A stretch of DNA of 37,179 nucleotides from Nostoc sp. RI_552 (GTDB lineage: Bacteria; Cyanobacteriota; Cyanobacteriia; Cyanobacteriales; Nostocaceae). Every line of letters starts with the position of its first letter. The stretch's first letter is position 1. The translations under genes and the position numbers were made by a program. The DNA is taken from assembly GCA_016124525.1 (NCBI GenBank), contig WGNO01000047.1, forward strand, positions 1-37,179. Reading direction: 5' to 3'. The notes beneath the pieces are model-generated. The model had not been told where the DNA came from. It did not search any database and saw only the letters and a program-made list of their open reading frames with translations. This document shows, in pieces, positions 16,316 through 23,749 of this stretch.

Positions 16316-16591
16316 ACAGATTTGACTCAACATTAAGCAGCGCGATATATTGCCGACCTGGTGTGGGATTAGGCAGAGTAATCGCGTTATTTGTGATTGA
16401 GGCCAGGATATATCGGGTTGTGGGCGGTAAATCTGTAAACCTTGGCCTACGGAAAGCAGTTTCTAAAGGCCTGAATGCAGATGAACTTATCCAGAGCGGG
16501 AAGTACAAATGTTGTCTAGCACTGGCATAGTGCAGAGAGTATCAACTAGCCTACCCCCGTACCTGATCACTAGAGGCGGGGGTTATTTTTT
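16316..16591 (+). ncRNA. Predicted structured RNA upstream of the HNH gene
   Basis: Four nested helices can be read directly. ACAGATTT (16316-16323) pairs with AAATCTGT (16429-16436). CGATATAT (16343-16350) pairs with ATATATCG (16408-16415). CCTGG (16357-16361) pairs with CCAGG (16403-16407), stacked on the previous helix. AATCGCG (16380-16386) pairs with TGTGATT (16392-16398). A further hairpin at 16444-16471 has GGCCT/AGGCC and GGAAA/TTTCT closed by GCAG, and a small one lies at 16519-16533. The RNA ends in a strong terminator. The region is richer in G+C than the flank (15917-16300), where I see no gene. A weak -10 (TATTAT, 16267-16272) precedes it. Frames through it lack ribosome binding sites. 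It may be a HEARO/omega-like RNA, a riboswitch-type leader of the HNH gene, or an independent sRNA. Confidence 0.65.
16554..16591 (+). terminator. Rho-independent terminator closing the structured RNA
   Basis: CCCCCG (16554-16559) pairs with CGGGGG (16577-16582), followed directly by TTATTTTTT (16583-16591). The HNH ribosome binding site GAGGAAAG starts at the next base. This spacing allows either a true transcript end or a conditional attenuator controlling the HNH gene. Confidence 0.85.
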
Positions 16592-16607
16592 GAGGAAAGT
16601 TTTATCT

Positions 16608-17144
16608 ATGCAAGTTCAACAGCAGAGTCAGCAAGCGCACATATTACAAAATTCCGTGGTGGTGTTCTCCAAGAACTATCTACCAATAGCACGTATCAAT
16701 ATAAAACGAGCAATAGTGCTATTACTGACAGGTCAAGCGGAATCTTTGAATTTTGGCATAACAAAGCAGTGGGAAGTACGTTCTCCTAATGTTGTATTAA
16801 AAGTACCTGAACACATCCGCTTGACCGTTACCAATCCCGAACGGCATTGGAAAGTGCCGGCTGTAAACCGTCGTGAGGTGCTGAGACGAGACAATCACAC
16901 CTGCCAGTACTGCGGTAGTACAAAGCATCTCACACTTGATCATGTCATCCCCCGCTCAAAAGGTGGCCAGCATACATGGGACAATGTTGTTACTGCCTGT
17001 GAACGATGCAACTCAACAAAAAGCGATCGCCTACCACACGAAGCTGGAATGATACTGAAAACCAAGCCCAAGGCTCCAATGCACCCCGCCGTGGCATTTG
17101 CTGAACAGTTCTGGAATGCACAACGCCTCAATGAAACTGATTAA
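16608..17144 (+). CDS. HNH endonuclease, cyanobacterial stand-alone type
   Basis: A 178-residue protein with a zinc-stabilised HNH nuclease domain: C-Q-Y-C (99-102), L-D-H-V-I-P-R-S-K-G-G (110-120, catalytic D-H), W-D-N (124-126) and C-E-R-C-N (131-135). The N-terminal part, V-F-S-K-N-Y-L-P-I-A-R-I plus K-R-A-I-V-L-L-L-T-G-Q-A-E, follows the pattern of the widespread HNH family. It also loosely resembles the PLMP region of IscB-type proteins, but RuvC segments are absent. Its biological role is unknown; no methylase or toxin partner is adjacent. The start is ATG 16608, with GAGGAAAG 16592-16599 as ribosome binding site just after the terminator. The stop lies one base from the stop of the convergent hydrolase gene. 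Confidence 0.88.
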   Translation: MQVQQQSQQAHILQNSVVVFSKNYLPIARINIKRAIVLLLTGQAESLNFGITKQWEVRSPNVVLKVPEHIRLTVTNPERHWKVPAVNRREVLRRDNHTCQYCGSTKHLTLDHVIPRSKGGQHTWDNVVTACERCNSTKSDRLPHEAGMILKTKPKAPMHPAVAFAEQFWNAQRLNETD

Positions 17145-17145
17145 A

Positions 17146-18885
17146 TTACATCAAATCATTTGTAGGGTGTGTTGTTTTGCAGCGCAACACACCATCCTTG
17201 ATTTGCGGATTGATTTGTTGCAGTAGTTGATGCAATTGCTCTGTTGAATAGGACTGTAACAAACTGACATTGAGAGGAGCTTGAGTGAGATATTGGGTAT
17301 AGGATGGTTGTAAATAAGGAGCGTATTCTGGACGGTTGAGAAGGTGTGTTTGCCAAAAAGCCAAATTTAAAGCTTGAAGATAAGAATAAGCAGGGGTACG
17401 CTCTGGCCCCAGTAAAGCCGATGGTATGGGTAAGACATTATTTTCTAAAATTGTTTCAGCGATCGCAGTGAAATGAGTAGCATTTTCAATTAATACTAAG
17501 TATTTATGAGGAGTAGTCAGCCAAGTAAAAGGGCGCACCTGCTCAGATATAATTGGGGTAGCAATATCCTGACTGTTGGCCACTATCATCACAGGAATTT
17601 GAATTTGGCTGATTTCGCTTTTACCAAAAATTGAACTAGATAAAGGATTAATAGCCAATACAGCTTTAATACGTTCATCTTGGAGTTTGTAGTGTTTGGG
17701 TTTTAACTTGGTTACTTGACACTGCAAAAACAACGATAAATTAAAAGTGGAAATGTTGGGACTACAATCTTGTTGCAGTTGGTGGAAATTAATCTTTGCT
17801 CCTGCCAAAGTTAATACAGTATAACCACCAAAAGAATGCCCAATTGCTCCAACTTGGTGAAAATTGAGTTTTCCTCTGAGGTCAGGATTTAATACTTCTT
17901 GGCGTTCAAGTTCATCTAGTAGAAATTTAATATCTAAAGGTCGGTTAATAAATTCTTTTGCTTCTATGGGGCCGGCTAAACCTGTTAAGTAGCGCTGAAC
18001 GCGTTCCGCATTACTACCCGGGTGTTCTAACACCGCCACAGCAAAACCGTGTGATGCTAAATGTTTAGCCAAATAAGCAAAAGAAGAACGGTCAGAAGCA
18101 ATACCATGAGAAATGATAATCAGAGGAAAAGGTGGTGAAGACTCTTTGGGGGTTGTTGAGGGTGTTGCTTCTGGTATGTAAAGATGTGTAGGGATGATGC
18201 GAGCGCGTTGAGAATCTGTGAAAATAAACTCTTTTCGCTGCCAGGTAAATGAACCAGGTGATACCAAATCCGACCGTTGACCAAAGTCAATGTTAGTATT
18301 GACAGCTGAAGGATTTGATGGTTCGTCAGATGTAGCTCTGGCGATGGCTTCTTGTTGAATCCAAGCCACAACTTTATTCCTATTCTCTAATACTTGCGAT
18401 AATTCATCGACTAACTTTAGTCCCTCAGTAAAATTTAGCCGCACTGTAGGCGAGGGAAACCGACGTAGGAAATTGACAACTGTTAAACCGTCTGGATGAG
18501 CAGCTGCTAGTATCAAAGCACCTCGTAGCGCATAAAAGCCATTGCGCCCAGATTCTGTGCGGACTAGGTATCCTAAACTTTGTATGAGGTCTTCGCCTAT
18601 AGGTGAATAAGTTACCTGAGACACAAGGGTAGGAGTAACATTAAATTGTCGTTGAAGCAACTGTCGTAATTGGGCGAGTTGCTGAGGATTAACCTGGTTG
18701 GCATAAAAGGAAAATTCATCAGTGATTTTACCTTTTTTAGCAAAGATTTCTAAAGAGTCAACGGTGAGGGAAAATTCACCAAAGGGAGGGTAAAAAAAGC
18801 TAATACGTTCAGCCCCAATTCCAGGACTAGCAGTCAAAAACGTAGATAGCACCCCTAAACTTAGATATTTAGCAAACTTATTCAT
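17146..18885 (-). CDS. Secreted DUF1400-alpha/beta hydrolase
   Basis: A 579-residue exported hydrolase. A signal peptide is seen at 1-25 (K-Y-L-S-L-G-V-L-S-T-F-L, cleavage likely after GIGA). Residues about 28-155 match the cyanobacterial DUF1400 domain found before such hydrolases. The alpha/beta-hydrolase domain has an oxyanion H-G (260-261), the nucleophile elbow G-H-S-F-G (349-353, S351), a likely acid D441 (NSQD) and H472 (ATHF). It probably acts on an ester or lipid in the periplasm; the substrate is unknown. The last dozen residues (GVLRCKTTHPT) are encoded by a dispersed hairpin repeat, so the original C-terminus may have been replaced. It starts at ATG 18885. Confidence 0.87.
   Translation of the reverse strand: MNKFAKYLSLGVLSTFLTASPGIGAERISFFYPPFGEFSLTVDSLEIFAKKGKITDEFSFYANQVNPQQLAQLRQLLQRQFNVTPTLVSQVTYSPIGEDLIQSLGYLVRTESGRNGFYALRGALILAAAHPDGLTVVNFLRRFPSPTVRLNFTEGLKLVDELSQVLENRNKVVAWIQQEAIARATSDEPSNPSAVNTNIDFGQRSDLVSPGSFTWQRKEFIFTDSQRARIIPTHLYIPEATPSTTPKESSPPFPLIIISHGIASDRSSFAYLAKHLASHGFAVAVLEHPGSNAERVQRYLTGLAGPIEAKEFINRPLDIKFLLDELERQEVLNPDLRGKLNFHQVGAIGHSFGGYTVLTLAGAKINFHQLQQDCSPNISTFNLSLFLQCQVTKLKPKHYKLQDERIKAVLAINPLSSSIFGKSEISQIQIPVMIVANSQDIATPIISEQVRPFTWLTTPHKYLVLIENATHFTAIAETILENNVLPIPSALLGPERTPAYSYLQALNLAFWQTHLLNRPEYAPYLQPSYTQYLTQAPLNVSLLQSYSTEQLHQLLQQINPQIKDGVLRCKTTHPTNDLM
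17166..17193. repeat. Dispersed 9-bp-stem hairpin repeat at a gene end
   Basis: GGTGTGTTG (17166-17174) pairs perfectly with CAACACACC (17185-17193). GTAGGGTGTGTT-type palindromes are a common interspersed family in Nostocales. Here it is inside the 3' end of the hydrolase gene and may also serve as terminator for the convergent HNH gene, since the stops are one base apart. Confidence 0.7.
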
Positions 18886-19039
18886 TAATTTAATCGAGTT
18901 AATATATGATGAGCATAGTCAACCGAACTAAACCCACTTGAAGTATATATTGTCAAAAATAAGCAAGAAGAAATAAGAATATAGGGTTGACAATGATGCC
19001 GACCCTGTTAATTTACTACCTATCAGCTGATTTTTAACC

Positions 19040-19933
19040 CTAAGGTTTGTGACCTTGAGAACAACGAGCAAACCACTCCTGATATTTTTTTTGCAATGAC
19101 TCATCTGTAACAGCAATTGTGATTTGCAAGTGCTGACAGCCGTGGTTTTGTTCTAAAGCGATGGCATTTAAAAGTAAACTAGCAATTTTTGGTGAACTAA
19201 ATTCACCGCTTACTGTTAAATGTCCATTGGAAACTGTACCTAATGGTTTCTCTTTTTGCATCAACTGAACACCAGAAGTTTCACCTTGGCTCAAGTCAAT
19301 TTCTGCAAGTTGCTTATTTTCTGGACTAACTTGTTCTATAATTAACTTTTCACTTCGCACGGGTACTTGTACCATCCGAGTTTGAATTTCTTTGCGAACA
19401 ATCACCTCACCAATTTTGCGTTTGCTGTGTTCAGCTATGAGTCTTTCTTCTAATAAACGAACAATATTTTCGTCTTCACCCTCTGCTGATTTTCCTGTTT
19501 GGCTTTGACTGTAAAGCATTTGTTTATTGCTATTTGTGTGATTTAATTCGTCTACTTTTCTTTGAAGATGTGGAGTTTTTTGTTCTAAATATTCAGGCAT
19601 AAGCTCTACTTCTGATTTGTCTATTTCTAGGAGGATAGATTGAACAGAATCATCGATTTTTTTGATTTTTTTGCTCAATAATAAAACTAAACGCTCAGAA
19701 CTGATATCTACTGTTGTGTCTTGGAAAAATGTTTGATTTACTTGTTGAGATATGACTAAATTGAGCCGATGATTGGCATCCAAAATCAAATCTTTGACTT
19801 TACCGACTATTTCACCTTGGTTATCAGTTACCGAAAAATTTCGTACTTTATTTCTGAAGCTTTCTAATAAGGTGTTGATACTAGTATTTTGGTTAACTGG
19901 TTTAAAGTGATTTGCCATTGGTTGGGCATTCAT
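19040..19933 (-). CDS. PRC-barrel/DUF2382 protein, divergent member
   Basis: A 297-residue soluble protein, the most diverged of three neighbouring paralogues. An N-terminal PRC-barrel-like domain is visible (about 30-95: V-T-D-N-Q-G-E-I-V-G-K-V-K-D-L-I-L-D). The DUF2382 part begins near 158 (I-V-R-L-L-E-E-R-L-I-A-E, then K-R-K-I-G-E-V-I-V-R-K-E) and lacks the long charged C-terminal repeat of its sisters. A separate C-terminal segment (about 225-297), with a G-H-L-T-V-S-G-E-F-S-S pattern and a Cys pair (C-Q-H, C-S-Q), replaces it. DUF2382 proteins include AvaK, an akinete marker of Anabaena, and stress proteins; the molecular function is unknown. ATG 19933 has no visible Shine-Dalgarno. Confidence 0.75.
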   Translation of the reverse strand: MNAQPMANHFKPVNQNTSINTLLESFRNKVRNFSVTDNQGEIVGKVKDLILDANHRLNLVISQQVNQTFFQDTTVDISSERLVLLLSKKIKKIDDSVQSILLEIDKSEVELMPEYLEQKTPHLQRKVDELNHTNSNKQMLYSQSQTGKSAEGEDENIVRLLEERLIAEHSKRKIGEVIVRKEIQTRMVQVPVRSEKLIIEQVSPENKQLAEIDLSQGETSGVQLMQKEKPLGTVSNGHLTVSGEFSSPKIASLLLNAIALEQNHGCQHLQITIAVTDESLQKKYQEWFARCSQGHKP

Positions 19934-20141
19934 AAAAAAATTGACAAGATGCTTTTATTAAGTCAGTACATAGCAAACATTTATCAGGCAGATAGTGAGA
20001 GATTGAAAACCACCACTAAAGCCTGATAGTAATTAATGAGGTAGTTTAACTCAATCATGAAACTCATCAATAAAACCAAAAACCACCTACACGAAGTTGA
20101 ATGAGTTATTGGTTTGTGGCTATTTGCTTTGTTATTGTTGA

Positions 20142-20972
20142 TTAGCGTTCCTCAACTGGAAGATTGGGAGCATTAACATCTAACTCTTCGCGGCGGACAG
20201 TGTCTTGGGTCTCAACAATCTCCTGCTCCACGACCTTTTGAACTTTGACTTCTTCACGCAAAACTACTTCTTTGCGAACTTCGGGAGTTTCTTCATGGAT
20301 TTCTATGCGAGCAACTTCGCCTTCGCGGAAGTCAGCTTCGCTAGTAGGAACAACTTTACCTGCATCTTCTGGAGTAATACGCTCAATCACAACATGCTCT
20401 TTTTCTATTGGTACAGAAACCTTTGCAGTTTCACTTTCAACGTGTTTACCAATAGCTACTTCTCCAGTTTTTTCGCGTCTTTTGTTAGCAATTAACCGTT
20501 CTTCATACAAACGTAGAGTTTGATGGTCTTGCTGATTTAGTCTGTACAAAGAAGGTTCTTGTTCATAAGTATAAGTTTCACGGGTATAAGTGGGTTCTGG
20601 TGGTTCTACAGGTCGGGTATCACGATAAACTCTCCGCACCTGTTCTTCATAGTCGTAGTCAAGTGTTCTAGCTTCTTGAAATTCCGGTAAATTTTCCGCC
20701 TGTTCTCTAGTCAGACCAATGACGTAAACCCGGTCAGCATCATAGTCAATGCGAGAACGTCCAACGGGTAGTAAAACTTTTTTACCAAATATCCAAAAAC
20801 CTAAATCAACAACTAGATAGCGAAAACGTCCTTCTTCATCAACTAAAACATCACTAACTGTACCAATCTTTTCATTATTTCTATCTGTGTAGACACCTAA
20901 TCCTTTAATGTCCTTGCCTTGAATATTTTCATGATAATTTGGAGCAAAATCTGCTAATTTGTGAAGAGACAT
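20142..20972 (-). CDS. AvaK-like PRC-barrel/DUF2382 stress protein
   Basis: A 276-residue protein with an N-terminal PRC-barrel domain (about 20-92: KIGTVSDVLVDEEGRFRYLV), a tyrosine- and charge-rich linker (Y-D-Y-E-E-Q-V-R-R-V-Y, about 105-145) and a C-terminal DUF2382 domain (about 150-265: TLRLYEERLIANKRREKTGE, then three V-x-V-P-I/E-V-V-L-R-E-E-type strands). The family, including Anabaena AvaK, is linked to akinetes, desiccation or stress; no enzymatic residues are evident. It is closest to the gene at 21340-22173. ATG 20972 has GAGG about 10 bases upstream. A 367-bp AT-rich gap upstream (20973-21339), in which I see no gene, suggests its own promoter. Confidence 0.85.
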   Translation of the reverse strand: MSLHKLADFAPNYHENIQGKDIKGLGVYTDRNNEKIGTVSDVLVDEEGRFRYLVVDLGFWIFGKKVLLPVGRSRIDYDADRVYVIGLTREQAENLPEFQEARTLDYDYEEQVRRVYRDTRPVEPPEPTYTRETYTYEQEPSLYRLNQQDHQTLRLYEERLIANKRREKTGEVAIGKHVESETAKVSVPIEKEHVVIERITPEDAGKVVPTSEADFREGEVARIEIHEETPEVRKEVVLREEVKVQKVVEQEIVETQDTVRREELDVNAPNLPVEER

Positions 20973-21339
20973 TACATTTTACCTCTGAGTTTTCATACCA
21001 TGTCTTAAGAACTAAGATAAATGTTTGTTCATAGCTTTTCCTCGTACTATAGAATGATTTTATTAAACAACAAATATCAAAAGTTATAGATATTTTTATA
21101 ACTTAGTTCTATAAAAACAGAAACTTAAAACAATGGAAACTATATTCTATTTGTGAAAACTCAGAAGCTCATATCCTCAAGTTAGTCAAGAAGTAAGCAA
21201 TATGTATTTTGCTAAATTATTTTAAATTTTTATTAAACAAAAATTTAAAATAAAAGTAGAGGCAGAGGTAAATTCACCCTGCCTGCATGATGAGATATCA
21301 ATCTTCAAAACAAATTATTTCCCCAAGTAATGGAAGAAT
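20973..21339. other. Gene-free AT-rich spacer between two DUF2382 genes
   Basis: No open frame with a credible start, no tRNA and no clear terminator was seen. It is strongly AT-rich, with repeated TTAAA and TTTAAA tracts. It probably contains the promoter of the 20142-20972 gene. Confidence 0.6.
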
Positions 21340-22173
21340 TTATTCTCTTTTTGTAGCAGTTTCATCTACACGTAATTCACCTGTAGTATCAATATCTAAT
21401 TGTTCTCGACGAATTGTGTCTTGTGCTTCTACCGTGTGTCGGTCTACAACTTTTTTCACTCTCACTTCTTCGCGCACAAAGGTTTCTTTACGAATTTCCG
21501 GCATTTCTTCGTACAATTCTATACGTGTTACTTCCCCGGCTTGAAACTTGAGGGCGTTGGGATCTACAACTGTTCCTGCTTCTGTTGGGCGAACTCGCTC
21601 AATTAAAACACGTTCTTTATTAATAGGTACTGTAACTCGTGCAGTTTGTGTTTCAACGTGCTTACCAAGTCCTACTTCCCCTGTTTTGACTCGATGCTTG
21701 TTAGCAATCAATCTTTCTTCATAGAGCCTGAGTGTTTGATGATATTGTTCATTTAAACTATATAAATCCGGTTCTCTTTGGTAAGTAGATGTTTGGGCTT
21801 CAGGAAGTTCTTCTTTGCTTTCAGGAAGAAAAACAAGGCGTACCTCTTTTTCATAATTTTCATCAACCGTCATGGTCTCCTGATATTGAGGTAGACGTTC
21901 GACTTGTTCTTTGCTCAGTCCATCGACATAAACACGGTTAGCTGGGTAATTGATGTGGGCTAGACCAATGGGTAGTAATATCTTCTTGCTAGTAGAGTCT
22001 AGGCTGCTGTCAATAACTAAATACCGAAAACGTCCATCTTGGTCAACTAAGGCATCAGCTACTGAGCCGACTCTTACTCCTCCTTCAGTGTAAAGGTCTA
22101 AAACTTTAACATCAGCACCGCCAAAGGTTTCTCGGTAGTTGGGGTCAAATTCTTCGAGTTTGTAAAGAGGCAT
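21340..22173 (-). CDS. AvaK-like PRC-barrel/DUF2382 stress protein, second copy
   Basis: A 277-residue paralogue of the preceding gene with the same domain order: PRC-barrel (about 20-92: RVGSVADALVDQDGRFRYLV), variable acidic linker (about 105-145), DUF2382 (about 150-265: QTLRLYEERLIANKHRVKTG, then K-H-V-E-T-Q-T-A-R-V-T-V-P-I). The two proteins align almost without gaps, most closely in the barrel and the N-terminal half of DUF2382. Both start with a similar M-x-L-x-K-L-x-x-F-x-P-N-Y block, which points to a tandem duplication. The start is ATG 22173, with GGA six bases upstream. Role as for the sister gene: stress or akinete-associated, mechanism unknown. Confidence 0.85.
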   Translation of the reverse strand: MPLYKLEEFDPNYRETFGGADVKVLDLYTEGGVRVGSVADALVDQDGRFRYLVIDSSLDSTSKKILLPIGLAHINYPANRVYVDGLSKEQVERLPQYQETMTVDENYEKEVRLVFLPESKEELPEAQTSTYQREPDLYSLNEQYHQTLRLYEERLIANKHRVKTGEVGLGKHVETQTARVTVPINKERVLIERVRPTEAGTVVDPNALKFQAGEVTRIELYEEMPEIRKETFVREEVRVKKVVDRHTVEAQDTIRREQLDIDTTGELRVDETATKRE

Positions 22174-22523
22174 ATATTTCCAGGTGTAGAATATTTATAT
22201 ATATCAGCGTAAAAAATATTGTGTTGGTGTTCATCTGGCTGGCGGGTGAATTGAGAAAATAAATTGAGGCAATATAGTTTATGGTTTAAGTCTGAATAAT
22301 TTGCCTTGGTATGAATTGCCTATGGCGATGATATTTGATTGCGAACTTATTTAGGATTGCTAGAGTTATATATAACTTAAGATATAAATTTGTCCTCTGT
22401 GAAAATATGCTACAGGTAAGAGTAAAGAATTGCTGCGTGAATATACAATCGGGGGTAAGATGTGTACTGAGCGTCAATGTTCATTAATTTCATCACTTCG
22501 CCATTAAAGGTCATGACAAAATA
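22174..22523. other. Gene-free spacer upstream of the second AvaK-like gene
   Basis: No supported gene. Short minus-strand frames lack ribosome binding sites. The right edge holds the terminator of the DUF4870 gene. Confidence 0.6.
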
Positions 22524-22551
22524 AAAAAGGGATATTATTCTGTCCCTTTTT
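22524..22551 (-). terminator. Terminator of the DUF4870 gene
   Basis: AAAAAGGGA (22524-22532) pairs perfectly with TCCCTTTTT (22543-22551). Read on the minus strand, the stem is followed by a T-run. It lies 27 bp past the stop codon of the DUF4870 gene and could act in both directions. Confidence 0.85.
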
Positions 22552-22578
22552 CATCAAGAACATATTGACTTGGTGAAA

Positions 22579-22953
22579 TTATAAAAGTCGAAAAATAAAC
22601 GGATAACGGAATGGTTGATCTGATTGAGTTAAACAGTGAAACAGCGCCCAAATTGTCAAGCCCCAGTGGAGTAGAAAGCCCAATGCAACAACGGGAAAGA
22701 ATAAAATTCCCCCCAGTCCAAAGGTGAGGAAAGATATAATTCCTATGGGAACTGCAATTATAGTTGCCCAGAACCAAACATTGAAGTGAAAATTAATCGA
22801 TTCTTTCGCATTGCTTTTCACTACTGGGTCGTCAGAAATTAAGTTAATGACAATTGGAACCCCTATAGAGAATAATGTTGTGCTAAAAAAAATAGCTCCA
22901 TGACATAGAGATGATAGCAATTTACGCTTATCAGAATTGTATTCAACTTGCAT
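22579..22953 (-). CDS. DUF4870 (Tic20-like) membrane protein
   Basis: A 124-residue integral membrane protein. Three hydrophobic segments are seen: about 15-37 (CHGAIFFSTTLFSIGVPIVI), 60-83 (WFWATIIAVPIGIISFLTFG) and 84-105 (LGGILFFPVVALGFLLHWGL). The pattern H-G near the first helix, K-E-S-I-N-F-H (50-56) before the second, and a cytosolic-facing basic end match the DUF4870 family, related to the Tic20 fold. Function unknown; these proteins are sometimes stress-linked. It starts at ATG 22953 with only a weak AAGAG upstream. It is the first gene of the minus-strand series that includes the AvaK-like genes but has its own terminator. Confidence 0.75.
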   Translation of the reverse strand: MQVEYNSDKRKLLSSLCHGAIFFSTTLFSIGVPIVINLISDDPVVKSNAKESINFHFNVWFWATIIAVPIGIISFLTFGLGGILFFPVVALGFLLHWGLTIWALFHCLTQSDQPFRYPFIFRLL

Positions 22954-23475
22954 CTGGTGTTCTCTTAAGTTAGTTTCTAACTCCTATTTTAACGAAGATA
23001 TGATGGGTTGAGTATTGAAGATTACCGTACTTTGGCAGTGGTTCCGACTTTACTTAGGATATAAGGTTTAATACAGCAAATATTGGATCAAGGATTAAAA
23101 AGTACGGCTGGGGAGGGGGAAAACTTCTGGGCAGAACAGGTCAACTGTTGAGGTGAACGCTTTCACCGTATGGGTTTTTGAAATCGCAAAAAAACGGCTA
23201 AATCTTTGTTTTGTGATCCCAAACTCTCAAAACAAGATTCAGCCACACAACTGCGGCAGGTTTATTGACATTGTATGAGCATCTCCAACTATAGCACAGG
23301 CTTATTGAAATTTAATAGCAGGTTTAATACAAAAATTTTAGGAAAGAATAATATGGCTGAAAGCTAATGATGTCAAGGTATTTCCCTGTATAGGTATGTT
23401 TTCTGTAACAAAAATTTTAAAAACTAGTGATAAATAGTTGCAATAAGTGGCAATAAGATATATCTTAAAGTTATT
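22954..23475. other. Long gene-free region containing a strong imperfect hairpin
   Basis: No convincing gene occurs between the DUF4870 gene and isiB (796 bp in all). The main structure is a hairpin at 23196-23244: GGCTAAATCTTTGTTTTG pairs with CAAAACAAGATTCAGCC, 16 pairs with one mismatch and one bulge around a 14-nt loop. This may be a MITE or IS end, or an RNA hairpin. The segment before it (23090-23190) looks like decayed sequence that I cannot identify. Confidence 0.5.
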
Positions 23476-23494
23476 GAGATAAATAATCATTAAT
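23476..23494. promoter_or_regulatory. Candidate Fur box upstream of isiB
   Basis: GAGATAAATAATCATTAAT matches the 19-bp Fur consensus (GATAATGATAATCATTATC) at 13 positions. It overlaps a possible -35 (TTGAGA, 23474-23479); a -10-like TATTAT lies at 23500-23505, with a rather long spacing of 20. It is 256 bp before the isiB start, so a long leader would be implied. isiB is a classic Fur-repressed gene, which supports the reading. By-eye match only. Confidence 0.35.
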
Positions 23495-23621
23495 TTGTTT
23501 ATTATTCTCAGAGATTCGCAAAGTTTCTCGGGAGCTAATGTCATGACCGGCATGATTGTTCAAACTCCGGATTCTTTCGGTGAGTAGGTGTGACGACCCA
23601 GTTTAAACTCGCTTACCTTTA

Positions 23622-23652
23622 GGCTTTGTTACACATCCATAGCGACAAAGCC
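23622..23652 (+). repeat. Hairpin in the isiB leader
   Basis: GGCTTTGT (23622-23629) pairs with ACAAAGCC (23645-23652), loop 15. It lies about 100 bp before the isiB start. It could be a dispersed repeat or a leader-RNA structure. Confidence 0.4.
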
Positions 23653-23749
23653 ACCCTACAAGATATTTTCAGTTTTTCTCCTGTGGGTGCTGGAGAGGGG
23701 TCAAGTCTATTCACGGAAATCATGTTAAAACTATTTATCAGGTGTCAAA

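Noticed and set aside
16255..16530. A 91-residue open frame over the structured RNA
   Set aside because: It has no ribosome binding site or recognisable protein pattern, and the same bases form four nested helices, so an RNA explanation is stronger.
16509..16607. Longer N-terminus for the HNH protein from a TTG
   Set aside because: It would translate the terminator hairpin; ATG 16608 has a good Shine-Dalgarno.
16608..17144. Naming the HNH protein IscB or IshB outright
   Set aside because: RuvC segments are absent and the PLMP resemblance is weak; the same HNH type is widespread in bacteria without a known RNA partner.
20205..20523. Two plus-strand frames over the AvaK-like gene
   Set aside because: They arise from the repetitive charged codons of DUF2382 on the other strand; composition is low-complexity.
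22286..22477. Minus-strand 63-codon frame between the DUF2382 and DUF4870 genes
   Set aside because: No ribosome binding site, AT-driven composition and no recognisable motif.
23338..23553. Minus-strand 71-codon frame upstream of isiB
   Set aside because: It covers the candidate Fur box and promoter, has AT-rich composition and no start signal.
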